Shown here: positions 9,368-17,465 of the stretch, in pieces
Layout of the letters: every line of letters begins with the position of its first letter
How positions within the stretch are numbered: the first letter of the stretch is position 1
Source of the DNA: Lactonifactor sp. BIOML-A5
Lineage (GTDB): Bacteria; Bacillota; Clostridia; Lachnospirales; Lachnospiraceae
Direction: 5' to 3'
Assembly (NCBI RefSeq): GCF_009677585.1
Contig: NZ_WKYV01000012.1
Coordinates: forward strand, 44,718 to 108,717
DNA: 64,000 nucleotides
The notes under the pieces: model-generated
The model's input: only the letters and a program-made list of their open reading frames with translations
Told to the model about the DNA's origin: nothing
The model's database searches: none
Made by a program: the position numbers and the translations under genes

Positions 9368-10672
9368 TTATAACCGCAGTCTTTCCATGCATTTCTTCAC
9401 TTCATACGTTACTTTTTCCAAATCAATGGTCATAAATTCCCCTTTATAATACAATATATCCCCCCGAACCATAGTCATGGCCACATGATTTCCGTGGGCG
9501 GCATAAACAAGATTAGACACAGGTGAAGTAAGGGGTGAGAGGCCGGGATGACTCAGATCCAGGGCGATGATATCGGCATCCCGCCCCGGGGCAAGTATGC
9601 CGGATTCTCCCTCCCGTCCCTGTGACAGGAGTCCTCCCTGAACCGCCATGGAGAGCACTTGGCCGGCGTCCGCAAATTCCGGATCCTTATGGATTCCCTT
9701 CTGGAGCAGAGCAGTAAATTTCATAGTTTCAAACATATCGCCGGAATTGTTAGAACAAACCCCGTCTGTTCCCAGAGCAACAGGAATCCTCCGTTTAATA
9801 AAAGGTTTCAGGTTGGCAAACCCACAGCCGCATTTTAAATTGCTGCAGGGATCGTGAACAATAACGGCCCTGGAGGAACTGAGAATCTCAAGCTCCTCCT
9901 CTGAAACATAGATACCGTGAGCAGCAACCACTCTTGAACGAAACACCCCCGCCCTTTGAAGGGCGGTAATGGGAGAACAACCGTAACTTTGGATACAATT
10001 TTGCACTTCTTCACTGGTTTCGCAGATATGGGTATGTATCCCTATATGTTCCCTGACAGCCAGATCCCCGATAAACTCCCAGAGGGCCGGGGTGGTCTGA
10101 AATACACTTTGTATACTGGTATCGCACCGGATACGCCCCCTGTCCCAGCCGTTATAAGTATGAATCAGGTCAATGGATCGCCTGACAGAGGGAACAAGAG
10201 CCGGATCCTGGTCTGCAGAGCAGGTAATACTTTCGCAGATATTAGCCTTTATCCCGCTGTCCACAGCAGAGCGGAGAATGGTGTGGGAGGACCGATACAT
10301 ATCGCTGACAGAGGTTGTCCCGTAGGCCAGCATCTCTGCAATTCCCAGAAGAGAGCCATAGTAATAGTCGTCATCCGTGAGGGCTTCCTCTGCAGGCCAG
10401 ATATGTGACAGCCACTGATCCAGAGGACAGTCGTCAGAAAATCCCCGAAGCAAAGTCATAGGCGTATGGGTATGGGCATTTACAAGTCCGGGACAGAGGA
10501 GAAGGTTTCTTCCGTCGATTTTCTTGTGCCGGGCAGGGAGCTGCTGGGGAGGTTCCTGTCCAATATGGGAGATACGCCCGTCTTCGGTTACCAGGCAGGC
10601 GTTATACCGTACAGGGGCAGTGTCATCCAGGGTTAGGATTGTGGTGTTAGTAAATACATAATTTTCTTTCAT
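9368..10672 (-). CDS. mtaD: Amidohydrolase of the 5'-methylthioadenosine / S-adenosylhomocysteine deaminase family
   Basis: A 434-residue cytosolic metalloenzyme. The Zn-binding HxH occurs in NAHTHTPMTLLRG, later metal ligands in HTHICETSEE and the catalytic Asp in LGTDGVCSNN. The spacing fits the MtaD/SsnA/TrzN group of amidohydrolases. The likely reaction is deamination of methylthioadenosine or S-adenosylhomocysteine to the inosine analogue; a guanine-deaminase-like substrate cannot be excluded. It is divergent from operon A with a shared 283-bp control region, which is suggestive because operon A encodes a purine nucleoside phosphorylase that could use its product (inference). Confidence 0.8.
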   Translation of the reverse strand: MKENYVFTNTTILTLDDTAPVRYNACLVTEDGRISHIGQEPPQQLPARHKKIDGRNLLLCPGLVNAHTHTPMTLLRGFSDDCPLDQWLSHIWPAEEALTDDDYYYGSLLGIAEMLAYGTTSVSDMYRSSHTILRSAVDSGIKANICESITCSADQDPALVPSVRRSIDLIHTYNGWDRGRIRCDTSIQSVFQTTPALWEFIGDLAVREHIGIHTHICETSEEVQNCIQSYGCSPITALQRAGVFRSRVVAAHGIYVSEEELEILSSSRAVIVHDPCSNLKCGCGFANLKPFIKRRIPVALGTDGVCSNNSGDMFETMKFTALLQKGIHKDPEFADAGQVLSMAVQGGLLSQGREGESGILAPGRDADIIALDLSHPGLSPLTSPVSNLVYAAHGNHVAMTMVRGDILYYKGEFMTIDLEKVTYEVKKCMERLRL

Positions 10673-10689
10673 AGGTTCCTCCGATTGGA

Positions 10690-10702
10690 TGTTAACGTAA
10701 CA
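10690..10702. promoter_or_regulatory. Palindromic operator-like site
   Basis: TGTTA-ACG-TAACA is a perfect 5-bp inverted repeat around a CG-containing centre, typical in form for LacI-family operators. It lies in the leader of the divergent deaminase gene, so one regulator could control both directions. Confidence 0.4.
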
Positions 10703-10730
10703 AAAATGAAAAACTCAATTATGTTTCTAA

Positions 10731-10758
10731 TGTATACCTCACGGCCGGAAGTTGTCAA
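10731..10758 (-). promoter_or_regulatory. Promoter of the deaminase gene
   Basis: On the minus strand TTGACA (10758-10753) and TATACA (10736-10731), 16-bp spacing, about 60 bases before the start codon. Confidence 0.65.
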
Positions 10759-10843
10759 TTGTGAAAAATGTCAATAAATGTGTGCGTAGATCATTAGAAA
10801 GTAACAAAAATGTAAACACAAGAAAAGAAATAGCGAAAAATAA

Positions 10844-10872
10844 TTGACAAGTTTAGTAAAAAGATGTATGTT
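10844..10872 (+). promoter_or_regulatory. Promoter of operon A
   Basis: Consensus TTGACA (10844-10849), 17-bp spacer, TATGTT (10867-10872). Two palindromic sites overlap and follow the expected start point, consistent with repression. Confidence 0.75.
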
Positions 10873-10903
10873 TGTTACGTAAACAAGATACGTAAAATTT
10901 ACG
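10871..10903. promoter_or_regulatory. Two adjacent operator-like palindromes
   Basis: Site 1 is TTGTT-ACGTA-AACAA (10872-10886). Site 2 is CGTAAA-A-TTTACG (10891-10903). Both are AT-rich palindromes with CG-containing centres or ends, placed at and just after the predicted +1 of operon A. The LacI-family gene at 17466 in the same operon is the obvious candidate regulator. Confidence 0.5.
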
Positions 10904-10955
10904 AAACAGAAAAAGTAACAAAAGAAAAATATAAGGATAAGAAGGAGGAAATGAA

Positions 10956-12350
10956 ATGAAGAAAACGAAAAAGGCTCTCGCCATGCTCATGGCCGCTGCT
11001 ATGGCAGCAACAGTGTTCACTGGGTGCGGAAAGGAAGAAGAGCAAAAAGGCTCACAGGAATCTGCCTCGTCCAAAGAAGAGGGGGATTCTTCGGGGAAAA
11101 AGGAATTGTCCATGTGGTTCTGGGGCGCATCTGATTATCAGAGGGAAGCCATGGACAAGTATCTCATTCAGGCGTTTAATGAATCCCAGAATGAGTATGA
11201 GCTGACCGTAGAGTACCGGGCATCTGTGGACAATGATATTGCAGTTGCTCTGTCAGGAGGGGAGGGGCCGGATATTGTATATGGTTCAGGGCCGGCCTTT
11301 GTAGCAGGATATGCGGCGGAAGGCCTGTTTTTGAATCTGGACAAGTATTCAGAACAGTATGGCTGGAAGGATCGTGTACTGGATCCCTGTTATGAGATCT
11401 GTACGATTGACGGAAGTCTTTACAGTATACCGGGCGCGCTTACCTCCACCGGGGTATTCTATAACAAGAAGGTTCTCGAAGATAACGGCTGGGAAGTGCC
11501 GACAACTTATGAACAGCTGGTAGACATTATGGAACAGGCAAAGGAGAAGGGGCTTTATGCAGGTCTTACCGGAGCCAAGGACTGGCGGTATACCAATGAG
11601 ATGTATGTGGGGATGATGCTGACCCATGTGGCAGGTCCTGAAGTCATGTATAAGGTTCTTACCGGTGAGCAGAAGTGGAATTCCCCTGAGGTTGCTGAAG
11701 CCATGAATGTGTTGGTGGACTGGTATAAGAATGGTTACCTTGCCGGGGAAGATTACTGGAATTTTGACTTTAATGAGGCTGCTATGATGCTGGCCAATGA
11801 GCAGTCTCCTTTCTTCTACGGCGCTCTTAATGTATTTCAGTTTATAAAAAACATAGCTACCGAGGAACAGTGCGATAACATTGGATTCTTCCCATTGCCC
11901 AATTATGACGGCAGTACGGATCACAGAGCATCCCTGGGTTCCATCTGCTCTTTCTCTATTAATTCCCAGTGCAAAAACCCGGATGGGGCGGCTATGGTTC
12001 TGGATTATATGCTTACCTCTGATTTTTCAGCGGGAATGTCCTCCCAGTGGCCCGGATATTGGGGAATGCCTCTGAAGGATCTTACGCAGATTGATTTGGA
12101 ACAGTATCAGGGAATTTACAAAGAATATATGAAAACCTGTACGGATATTGTGAAATCTCTGGATGAGGGTGATTTTGCCTATGGCGCGGCTACCTGTTTC
12201 CCGGCGTCCACTTATGAGGCCTGCATTGATATTGATACGGTATGGTTTGGAGAGGCTACGGTGGAGGAATACCTGGATAATATGGATAAGGCCTTTGCAG
12301 AGGATGTAGAGAAGAAATCTGTTGCCACCATTCCTAAACCTGCATTTTAA
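10956..12350 (+). CDS. CUT1-type sugar/nucleoside ABC solute-binding lipoprotein (operon A)
   Basis: A 464-residue lipoprotein with signal and lipobox VFTGC (Cys24), then a family-1 solute-binding fold starting LSMWFWGASDYQREAMDKY. AAGGAGG lies ahead of ATG 10956. It is the first gene of operon A, followed by two permeases. The protein at 43519 is a clear paralogue sharing MWFWG, ALSGGEGPDIVY/ALAADSGPDIVY, SLDKYAEQYGWKDR, DGSLYSIP and GWPGYW. The family normally binds sugars or sugar derivatives. The local enzymes suggest a glycosylated, nucleoside-like ligand (inference). Confidence 0.9.
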   Translation: MKKTKKALAMLMAAAMAATVFTGCGKEEEQKGSQESASSKEEGDSSGKKELSMWFWGASDYQREAMDKYLIQAFNESQNEYELTVEYRASVDNDIAVALSGGEGPDIVYGSGPAFVAGYAAEGLFLNLDKYSEQYGWKDRVLDPCYEICTIDGSLYSIPGALTSTGVFYNKKVLEDNGWEVPTTYEQLVDIMEQAKEKGLYAGLTGAKDWRYTNEMYVGMMLTHVAGPEVMYKVLTGEQKWNSPEVAEAMNVLVDWYKNGYLAGEDYWNFDFNEAAMMLANEQSPFFYGALNVFQFIKNIATEEQCDNIGFFPLPNYDGSTDHRASLGSICSFSINSQCKNPDGAAMVLDYMLTSDFSAGMSSQWPGYWGMPLKDLTQIDLEQYQGIYKEYMKTCTDIVKSLDEGDFAYGAATCFPASTYEACIDIDTVWFGEATVEEYLDNMDKAFAEDVEKKSVATIPKPAF

Positions 12351-12368
12351 TTTACTTAGCATAACTGC

Positions 12369-12391
12369 GGAGGGGCAGGGACCTGCCCTCC
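12369..12391 (+). other. Intercistronic hairpin after the solute-binding gene
   Basis: GGAGGGGCAGG and CCTGCCCTCC form a GC-rich stem with one bulged base and a very short loop, without a following T-run. Such structures commonly protect the 3' end of the upstream message so that the binding protein is made in excess over the permeases. Confidence 0.55.
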
Positions 12392-12410
12392 CAGTGAGAC
12401 GGAGAAGCTT

Positions 12411-13283
12411 ATGAAGAAAAAAGATTCAAAATATATTCTTTTTATGATGCCCGCTATCCTTATCAGCGCCAGCGTTGTGGTTTTACCGGGAATAAATACC
12501 ATATATTCCTCTTTTACAGACTGGAATGGATTTGCAGCCAAAAAGAATTTTATCGGACTGGCAAACTATATCAGCCTGTTCCAGGACAAATATTTCTGGA
12601 TCGCCCTGAAAAATAACCTGATCTGGATGGCTCTGTTTTTAACCGTGCCGGTGGTGATAGGAATGGGAGTTGCCCTTCTTCTTTTAAATAGAAAAAAGGG
12701 GCGGAATATGCTGCAGATGGTTATGCTGATTCCATATGTTCTGGCGCCTGTGGTGACTGCTATGATTTGGAAAAATATTATATACAGTCCTACCTCTGGC
12801 CTCCTGCAGTTTATCAATCAGATGGACCTGGGATTTGTGCTGAAAACGCCTCTGACCAGCAAGAACTTTGGACTTATTGCTGTGGCAGCCGTAGATATCT
12901 GGCACTTCTGGAGTTATCTGATGATTATCTATCTGGCATCTCTGCGGCAGGTTTCTGAGGATCAGGTAGAAGCGGCTAAATTGGACGGAGCCAATGCCTT
13001 TCAGAGGTTTCGGTATGTATATTATCCTAATATCAGGCCTACGGTACGGCTGATGCAGATTATGATTGTGATCTTCTCCTTCCTGGCTTTTGATTATGTT
13101 CAGCTGATGACCCAGGGAGGGCCGGCCCATTATACGGAAGTGCTGAGTACTCTTGCCTATTCCGCGGCCTTTAGTGAGCGGAAGATAGGCATGGCTTCTT
13201 CCATTTCCATTGTCATGAGCTTCTTCGGCCTGATTGCTTCCGTGATATATATGAAGTTAAGCAGAGGGGAGGAAAGGGATTAG
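12411..13283 (+). CDS. ABC importer permease, MalF/UgpA type (operon A)
   Basis: A 290-residue, six-helix inner membrane protein of the CUT1 family. The cytoplasmic coupling loop has the EAA signature EAAKLDGANAFQRFRYVYYPNIRPT split around the conserved Gly. The end, LASVIYMKLSRGEERD, is typical. It is followed two bases later by the second permease. No ATP-binding subunit is encoded in the operon, so a shared MsmK/UgpC-type ATPase must be supplied from elsewhere. Paralogue: the permease at 44909. Confidence 0.92.
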   Translation: MKKKDSKYILFMMPAILISASVVVLPGINTIYSSFTDWNGFAAKKNFIGLANYISLFQDKYFWIALKNNLIWMALFLTVPVVIGMGVALLLLNRKKGRNMLQMVMLIPYVLAPVVTAMIWKNIIYSPTSGLLQFINQMDLGFVLKTPLTSKNFGLIAVAAVDIWHFWSYLMIIYLASLRQVSEDQVEAAKLDGANAFQRFRYVYYPNIRPTVRLMQIMIVIFSFLAFDYVQLMTQGGPAHYTEVLSTLAYSAAFSERKIGMASSISIVMSFFGLIASVIYMKLSRGEERD

Positions 13284-13285
13284 TT

Positions 13286-14116
13286 ATGAAGAGAAAAAAA
13301 TGTACGGCAATTTTTCAGTGGATCATCATTGCCCTATTGATATTTATTGTTCTGTTTCCACTGTACCTGGTAGTGATTAACGCATTCAAGCCTCATGCTG
13401 ATATTGTCACTAATCCCATTAGTTTTCCAAAGTCAGCTTTTCTGGACAACTTTTCCAAGGCCTGGAGGACTGCTAATTTTTCAAGGGGTTTTTTTAACAG
13501 TATCCGTCTGGTGGTCACAACCGCCCTGATTGTACTGGCAGCCTCTGCCTTTGCAGGATATGCCCTGGGTACAAAAAGGTTTACAGGGAAAGGTCTCTTG
13601 CTTTCATACTTTCTTCTGGCTATGACCATACCGGTGCAGTTATTTCTGTTCCCCCTCTATGGTGTATTTGCAAAATTGGATCTGATCGGAAATATCTATG
13701 CGGTTTCCTTTGTGATTGCCGCCATCAATATGCCTCTGGCAGTAATGCTTATGCGTACCTTCTTCGTGGGGGTGCCTATGCAGCTGGAAGAGTCGGCCAT
13801 GCTGGATGGGGCCAATACCCGGCAGATTCTGTTTCAGATTATTTTTCCCTGTGTCAAGCCAGGATTCATTACCGTAGCGGTGATTGTCATATTAAATGCA
13901 TGGAATGAATATCTGATTTCTTCTACATTCCTGCAGGGGGAAAGGAACTTTACAGCAACACTGGGATACCTGTCCCTGAACGGAGGATCTGTTACCTTTG
14001 ACCAGGGGATGAAGATGGCAGGTTCCCTGATTATTGTAATACCAATCCTTATCTTCTTTCTGTCTCTGCAGAAGTATGTGGTGGATGGACTCACCGCGGG
14101 ATCGGTAAAAGAATAG
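13286..14116 (+). CDS. ABC importer permease, MalG/UgpE type (operon A)
   Basis: A 276-residue, six-helix permease. It has PLYLVVINAFKPHADIV after TM1, the EAA-like loop LEESAMLDGANTRQI followed by FPCVKPG, and the C-terminal GLTAGSVKE typical of the MalG subgroup. It pairs with the preceding permease, separated by two bases. Its paralogue at 45790 has the same length and the same ending (GMTGGSVKG). Confidence 0.92.
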   Translation: MKRKKCTAIFQWIIIALLIFIVLFPLYLVVINAFKPHADIVTNPISFPKSAFLDNFSKAWRTANFSRGFFNSIRLVVTTALIVLAASAFAGYALGTKRFTGKGLLLSYFLLAMTIPVQLFLFPLYGVFAKLDLIGNIYAVSFVIAAINMPLAVMLMRTFFVGVPMQLEESAMLDGANTRQILFQIIFPCVKPGFITVAVIVILNAWNEYLISSTFLQGERNFTATLGYLSLNGGSVTFDQGMKMAGSLIIVIPILIFFLSLQKYVVDGLTAGSVKE

Positions 14117-14138
14117 GAAAAGGAGGAGAAAGAAACGA

Positions 14139-15281
14139 ATGGTACGAGAAGAATACGATAATCCTATGGCTCAAAATGTGCGGGATGTCCCAGGTCTCTG
14201 CATCAGCCAGTGCATATTATTAGAGAAGGCTTCACGTCTTACACTATCTGCCCGGGAGATCTGGGACCTGAGCAGAATCATTGTTACAGGCTGCGGAGAC
14301 TCTTATGCTGCCGGCCTGGCCATGAAGCCGGCGATAGAGGAGCTGACCGGATTGCCTGTGGAAGTGATACCCGCAGTGGATCTGGCCCGGTATACCCCCT
14401 CGGAACTGCTGACAAGACAAAAAGGAACCCCTCTGGTGCTGGCTGTGAGCAATTCCGGAAGGGTTGCACGGCTGGGGGAGGCCATAGAGAGAGCCGGAAA
14501 CTACGGATGTCTGACTGTTGCCGTTACCGGCAGTAAGGAATCCAGACTGGCCCGTGTATCCAAAAAGGCAGTGGAGTTATCTATTCCGGAGTTTGTATCC
14601 GGAAACGGGGTGAGAAGTTATTTGGTATCTATGCTTGCCCTGCTGATTATAGCAATCCGCATAGGGGAGGTAAAAGGCAGGTATACCATGGATGACTCCC
14701 AGAGCATAAGAGATGAAATCTGTTTCTATGCGGAGGAATTTCAGAAAATGCTGCCTGATCTGGATGAGCAGATGTTCAGGACTGCAGAGAAATATGCGTC
14801 CAAGGAGCTGTTTGACTTTATTGGCTCCGGGGGAAACACAGGCACTGCCTGGTTTTCCCAGGCTAAAATCATTGAGGCCACTGGGGAGTGGGCGGCATAC
14901 AGTGACACAGAAGGGTGGATGCATCTGAACTGCTTTTTCAAACATCTCTCCAGAAAACTTACCGTTCAGTACGCCTCGGCAAAAGGACCGGAACTTAGCC
15001 GGTCAATGGAACTTATGTGGGCGATCACAGAAATGAAAATGGATTTTTGTGTGATAACAGACAGCAGTGACCTGGTGCTGCCAGAAGGCGCAGAGCGGAT
15101 ATGGATACCCGGCTGCCAGAAAGATTGGATGTGGCCTCTGCTGAATTACCTTCCGGTATCGCTTTTGGCGGGTTACCTCTGTGAACTGAAGGGGGAGGCC
15201 TATGGAAGAGGATGCCGGGACAGCTGGAAGGTGTGCGGAACAACAAAGCTTCTCACGGAAAGCAGAATAGAGATTCTATAG
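14139..15281 (+). CDS. SIS-domain protein (GlmS/FrlB-like), operon A
   Basis: A 380-residue protein with two SIS folds. The first contains TGCGDSYAAGLAMK and LAVSNSGRVARLGEAI; the second begins around FDFIGSGGNTGTAWFSQAKIIEA. This arrangement matches GlmS-type isomerase domains and the FrlB/AgaS group that act on phosphorylated amino sugars or Amadori compounds. No glutaminase domain is present. GGAGGAG precedes the ATG. The paralogue at 51396 is also 380 residues. A role in rearranging or deglycating a sugar phosphate produced by the operon is inferred; the substrate is unknown. Confidence 0.85.
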   Translation: MVREEYDNPMAQNVRDVPGLCISQCILLEKASRLTLSAREIWDLSRIIVTGCGDSYAAGLAMKPAIEELTGLPVEVIPAVDLARYTPSELLTRQKGTPLVLAVSNSGRVARLGEAIERAGNYGCLTVAVTGSKESRLARVSKKAVELSIPEFVSGNGVRSYLVSMLALLIIAIRIGEVKGRYTMDDSQSIRDEICFYAEEFQKMLPDLDEQMFRTAEKYASKELFDFIGSGGNTGTAWFSQAKIIEATGEWAAYSDTEGWMHLNCFFKHLSRKLTVQYASAKGPELSRSMELMWAITEMKMDFCVITDSSDLVLPEGAERIWIPGCQKDWMWPLLNYLPVSLLAGYLCELKGEAYGRGCRDSWKVCGTTKLLTESRIEIL

Positions 15282-15291
15282 GAGAAAAGTT

Positions 15292-15696
15292 ATGATTAAG
15301 GAGTTTAGATTTTCTACAAAGAAGGACGACGTATTCTGCCTCACCGGGTATGTGGAGGAGGCAATAGAGGAGAGTCAGATTCAGGAGGGGATGTGCATGG
15401 TGCATATTCCTCATACAACCGCAGGACTCTGTCTTACCTCAAAATGGGATGAGACAGATTTTGCGGATATCAAAGGAGAGCTGCGGCGGATTGTGCCCAC
15501 CAGAGTGGACTTCTGCCATCAGTTTGATACTCCCGAAGACGCGGCAGGACATATCAAATCGGTTCTTACCGGCTGTACACTGCCGATTCTGATCAAAGAC
15601 GGAAAAGCCCTTCTGGGAAGCTCCCAGGGGATTTATTTTCTGGAATTTGACGGACCCAGAAACCGCATGTGCTATGTAAAGGCATTTGTCTGTTAG
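15292..15696 (+). CDS. yjbQ: YjbQ/UPF0047 family protein (operon A)
   Basis: A 134-residue protein with the UPF0047 hallmarks: HIPHTTAGLCLTSKWDE, DFCHQFDTPEDAAGHIKSVLTG, LLGSSQGIYFLEFDGPRNR. The conserved His and Asp/Glu residues of the pocket are present. E. coli YjbQ is reported to have weak thiamine-phosphate synthase activity, but the physiological role of the family is unsettled. It follows the SIS gene by 10 bases. A YjbQ gene also closes operon B next to its SIS gene, so it is probably a real part of this pathway rather than a passenger. Confidence 0.9.
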   Translation: MIKEFRFSTKKDDVFCLTGYVEEAIEESQIQEGMCMVHIPHTTAGLCLTSKWDETDFADIKGELRRIVPTRVDFCHQFDTPEDAAGHIKSVLTGCTLPILIKDGKALLGSSQGIYFLEFDGPRNRMCYVKAFVC

Positions 15697-15738
15697 AGGA
15701 AATATTCAAAAAGTAAAGAAATGAGGTTATAGTAGTCT

Positions 15739-16725
15739 ATGGAAAGAAAAAAGTTAATACTGAACTGTGATCCGGGGACGGATGATTCGGTATGCATTAT
15801 TATGGGACTTACTCATCCGGGAATTGATCTGCTGGGGATTACGGCAGAAAGCGGGAATCTGCCTGCAAGTAAAAGCTGTGCCAATGCCCTTAGGATTCTG
15901 GAACTTATGGAACGCCCGGATATCCCTGTAGCCAAAGGAATGGAGCACCCTCTGGTAAGAGAGTATCCAAAAGATCCCTATTCCCACGGAAAAGACGGGC
16001 TGGGAAATCATTTTTTTCCGGAACCTGAGTTAAAGCCGGATTCCAGATATGCGGCACAGATGATCATAGACCTGGTAGAGCAGTTTCCCGGGGAGGTGAC
16101 TATCCTGTCCACTGCTCCATTGACAAATATTGCACTGGCATTTATGCTAAAACCAGACATTATTCCTATGGTAAAAGAGGTATATCACCTGGGCGGTGCA
16201 TATGGGGTCACGGATTATGCATTTCTCAACGCAACAGGGGACAATCCTATGAGCGAATGGAACGTTTATGTGGATCCTGAGGCTGCAAAGGCAGTATATG
16301 AGTCTGGGGTAAAGCTGACAACCATAGGCTTGGATGTAGCGTTCAATCCGGAATGGGTAAACATCCGGGAAGAGGCGCTTAAAAAGCTGGAAAAATTGAA
16401 TACCAAAGCGTCCAGATATGTGCTTGAGATTATTGATTATGTGGATAAGAACAATTCGCTGCCGGACCTGTTTAATAATGGTCCTATTGACACGGTAGCT
16501 ATGTGTGCGGTGATTCAGCCTGACATAATAGAAACCAGGGAGATCCATGTGGAGGTGGATACCAGTGACAATCAGCTTACCAGAGGAATGACCCTGTGGG
16601 ACAGAAGAAACCATTTCAAATGGACACATATTCCCAGAATATGGACAGCCTGTGCCATTGACAGTGAGCGCTATCAGAGAACCTTTGTGGAAGCTGTAGG
16701 GGGGAAACCCTATGACGAAATCTGA
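15739..16725 (+). CDS. Inosine/uridine-preferring nucleoside hydrolase family, copy 1 (operon A)
   Basis: A 328-residue cytosolic hydrolase. The calcium site CDPGTDD (Asp11, Asp15, Asp16) is intact, as are HGKDGLG, the STAPLTNIA motif and SEWNVYVDPEAA. The late active-site pair, usually His-Asp, reads Ile250-Asp251 in NNGPIDTVAM. The metal-binding Asp is kept but the leaving-group His may be missing. The family cleaves N-glycosidic bonds of ribonucleosides to base plus ribose; the change suggests a different aglycone. It overlaps the next gene by 14 bp. Confidence 0.88.
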   Translation: MERKKLILNCDPGTDDSVCIIMGLTHPGIDLLGITAESGNLPASKSCANALRILELMERPDIPVAKGMEHPLVREYPKDPYSHGKDGLGNHFFPEPELKPDSRYAAQMIIDLVEQFPGEVTILSTAPLTNIALAFMLKPDIIPMVKEVYHLGGAYGVTDYAFLNATGDNPMSEWNVYVDPEAAKAVYESGVKLTTIGLDVAFNPEWVNIREEALKKLEKLNTKASRYVLEIIDYVDKNNSLPDLFNNGPIDTVAMCAVIQPDIIETREIHVEVDTSDNQLTRGMTLWDRRNHFKWTHIPRIWTACAIDSERYQRTFVEAVGGKPYDEI

Positions 16726-17443
16726 CAGCGCAAAGAGGGAGACACCAACCCTGCATAATCAGGCAGAGAAGGGGCAGATTGCGGACTGCGTACTGATGCC
16801 CGGGGATCCGCTGCGGGCACGTTTTATCGCAGAGAGCTATCTTGCGGGTGCCAGACTGGTCAGTGAGGTCAGAGGCATTTATGCCTACACAGGCAGCTGC
16901 CGGGGCAGGAAAGTGTCCGTCATGGCCAGCGGTATGGGGGCAGGATCTATGGGAATATACTCTTATGAGCTCTTTCAGTTTTACGGTGTGGAAAAGATTA
17001 TAAGAGTGGGATCCGCAGGGGGACTATCGCCTTATCTGGCTCTCAGAGATATTGTAATAGGCACTGCATCCAGCACGGATACAGGATATGCCCTCCAGTA
17101 TGGTCTGCCGGGAACCCTGGCTCCATGCGGGGACTTCGGGCTGGCAAGAAAAGCTTTTGACTATGCCGAAAAACAGGGGCTTGGATGCCGGGCGGGTATG
17201 CTCTTTTCCGGAGAGGCCTTCTACTATGAGGAGGAAACTCTCAGAAAATGGGCACAGATGGGGGCACTGGCAGTGGAGATGGAGTCGGCTGCGCTGTACA
17301 TGAATGCGGCAAAGACTCATAAAAAAGCATTGGCAATTTGCACGATTTCTGATTTGGTATTCTCTGGCGAAAAATGCAGCGTGGAAGAAAGGCAAAACAG
17401 CTTTGATGACATGATAAAGATGGCCTTATCTATAATTACATAA
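16712..17443 (+). CDS. deoD: DeoD-type purine nucleoside phosphorylase
   Basis: A 243-residue hexameric-type phosphorylase. It shows TPTLHNQAEKGQIADCVLMPGDPLRA (phosphate and ribose contacts), RVGSAGG, EMESAALYMNA and the catalytic Asp in ICTISDLVFSGE. It converts purine nucleosides plus phosphate to base plus ribose 1-phosphate. A GGGGGG ribosome binding site lies inside the preceding hydrolase gene and the genes overlap. It is present only in operon A. Together with the divergent MTA/SAH-type deaminase it could process inosine-like products (inference). Confidence 0.92.
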   Translation: MTKSDSAKRETPTLHNQAEKGQIADCVLMPGDPLRARFIAESYLAGARLVSEVRGIYAYTGSCRGRKVSVMASGMGAGSMGIYSYELFQFYGVEKIIRVGSAGGLSPYLALRDIVIGTASSTDTGYALQYGLPGTLAPCGDFGLARKAFDYAEKQGLGCRAGMLFSGEAFYYEEETLRKWAQMGALAVEMESAALYMNAAKTHKKALAICTISDLVFSGEKCSVEERQNSFDDMIKMALSIIT

Positions 17444-17465
17444 TCGGGGGAAAGGAAATAAGAAA

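Noticed and set aside
10690..10705. Possible catabolite-responsive cre site upstream of operon A
   Set aside because: It has at least three mismatches to the cre consensus in conserved positions; a local LacI-type operator is simpler.
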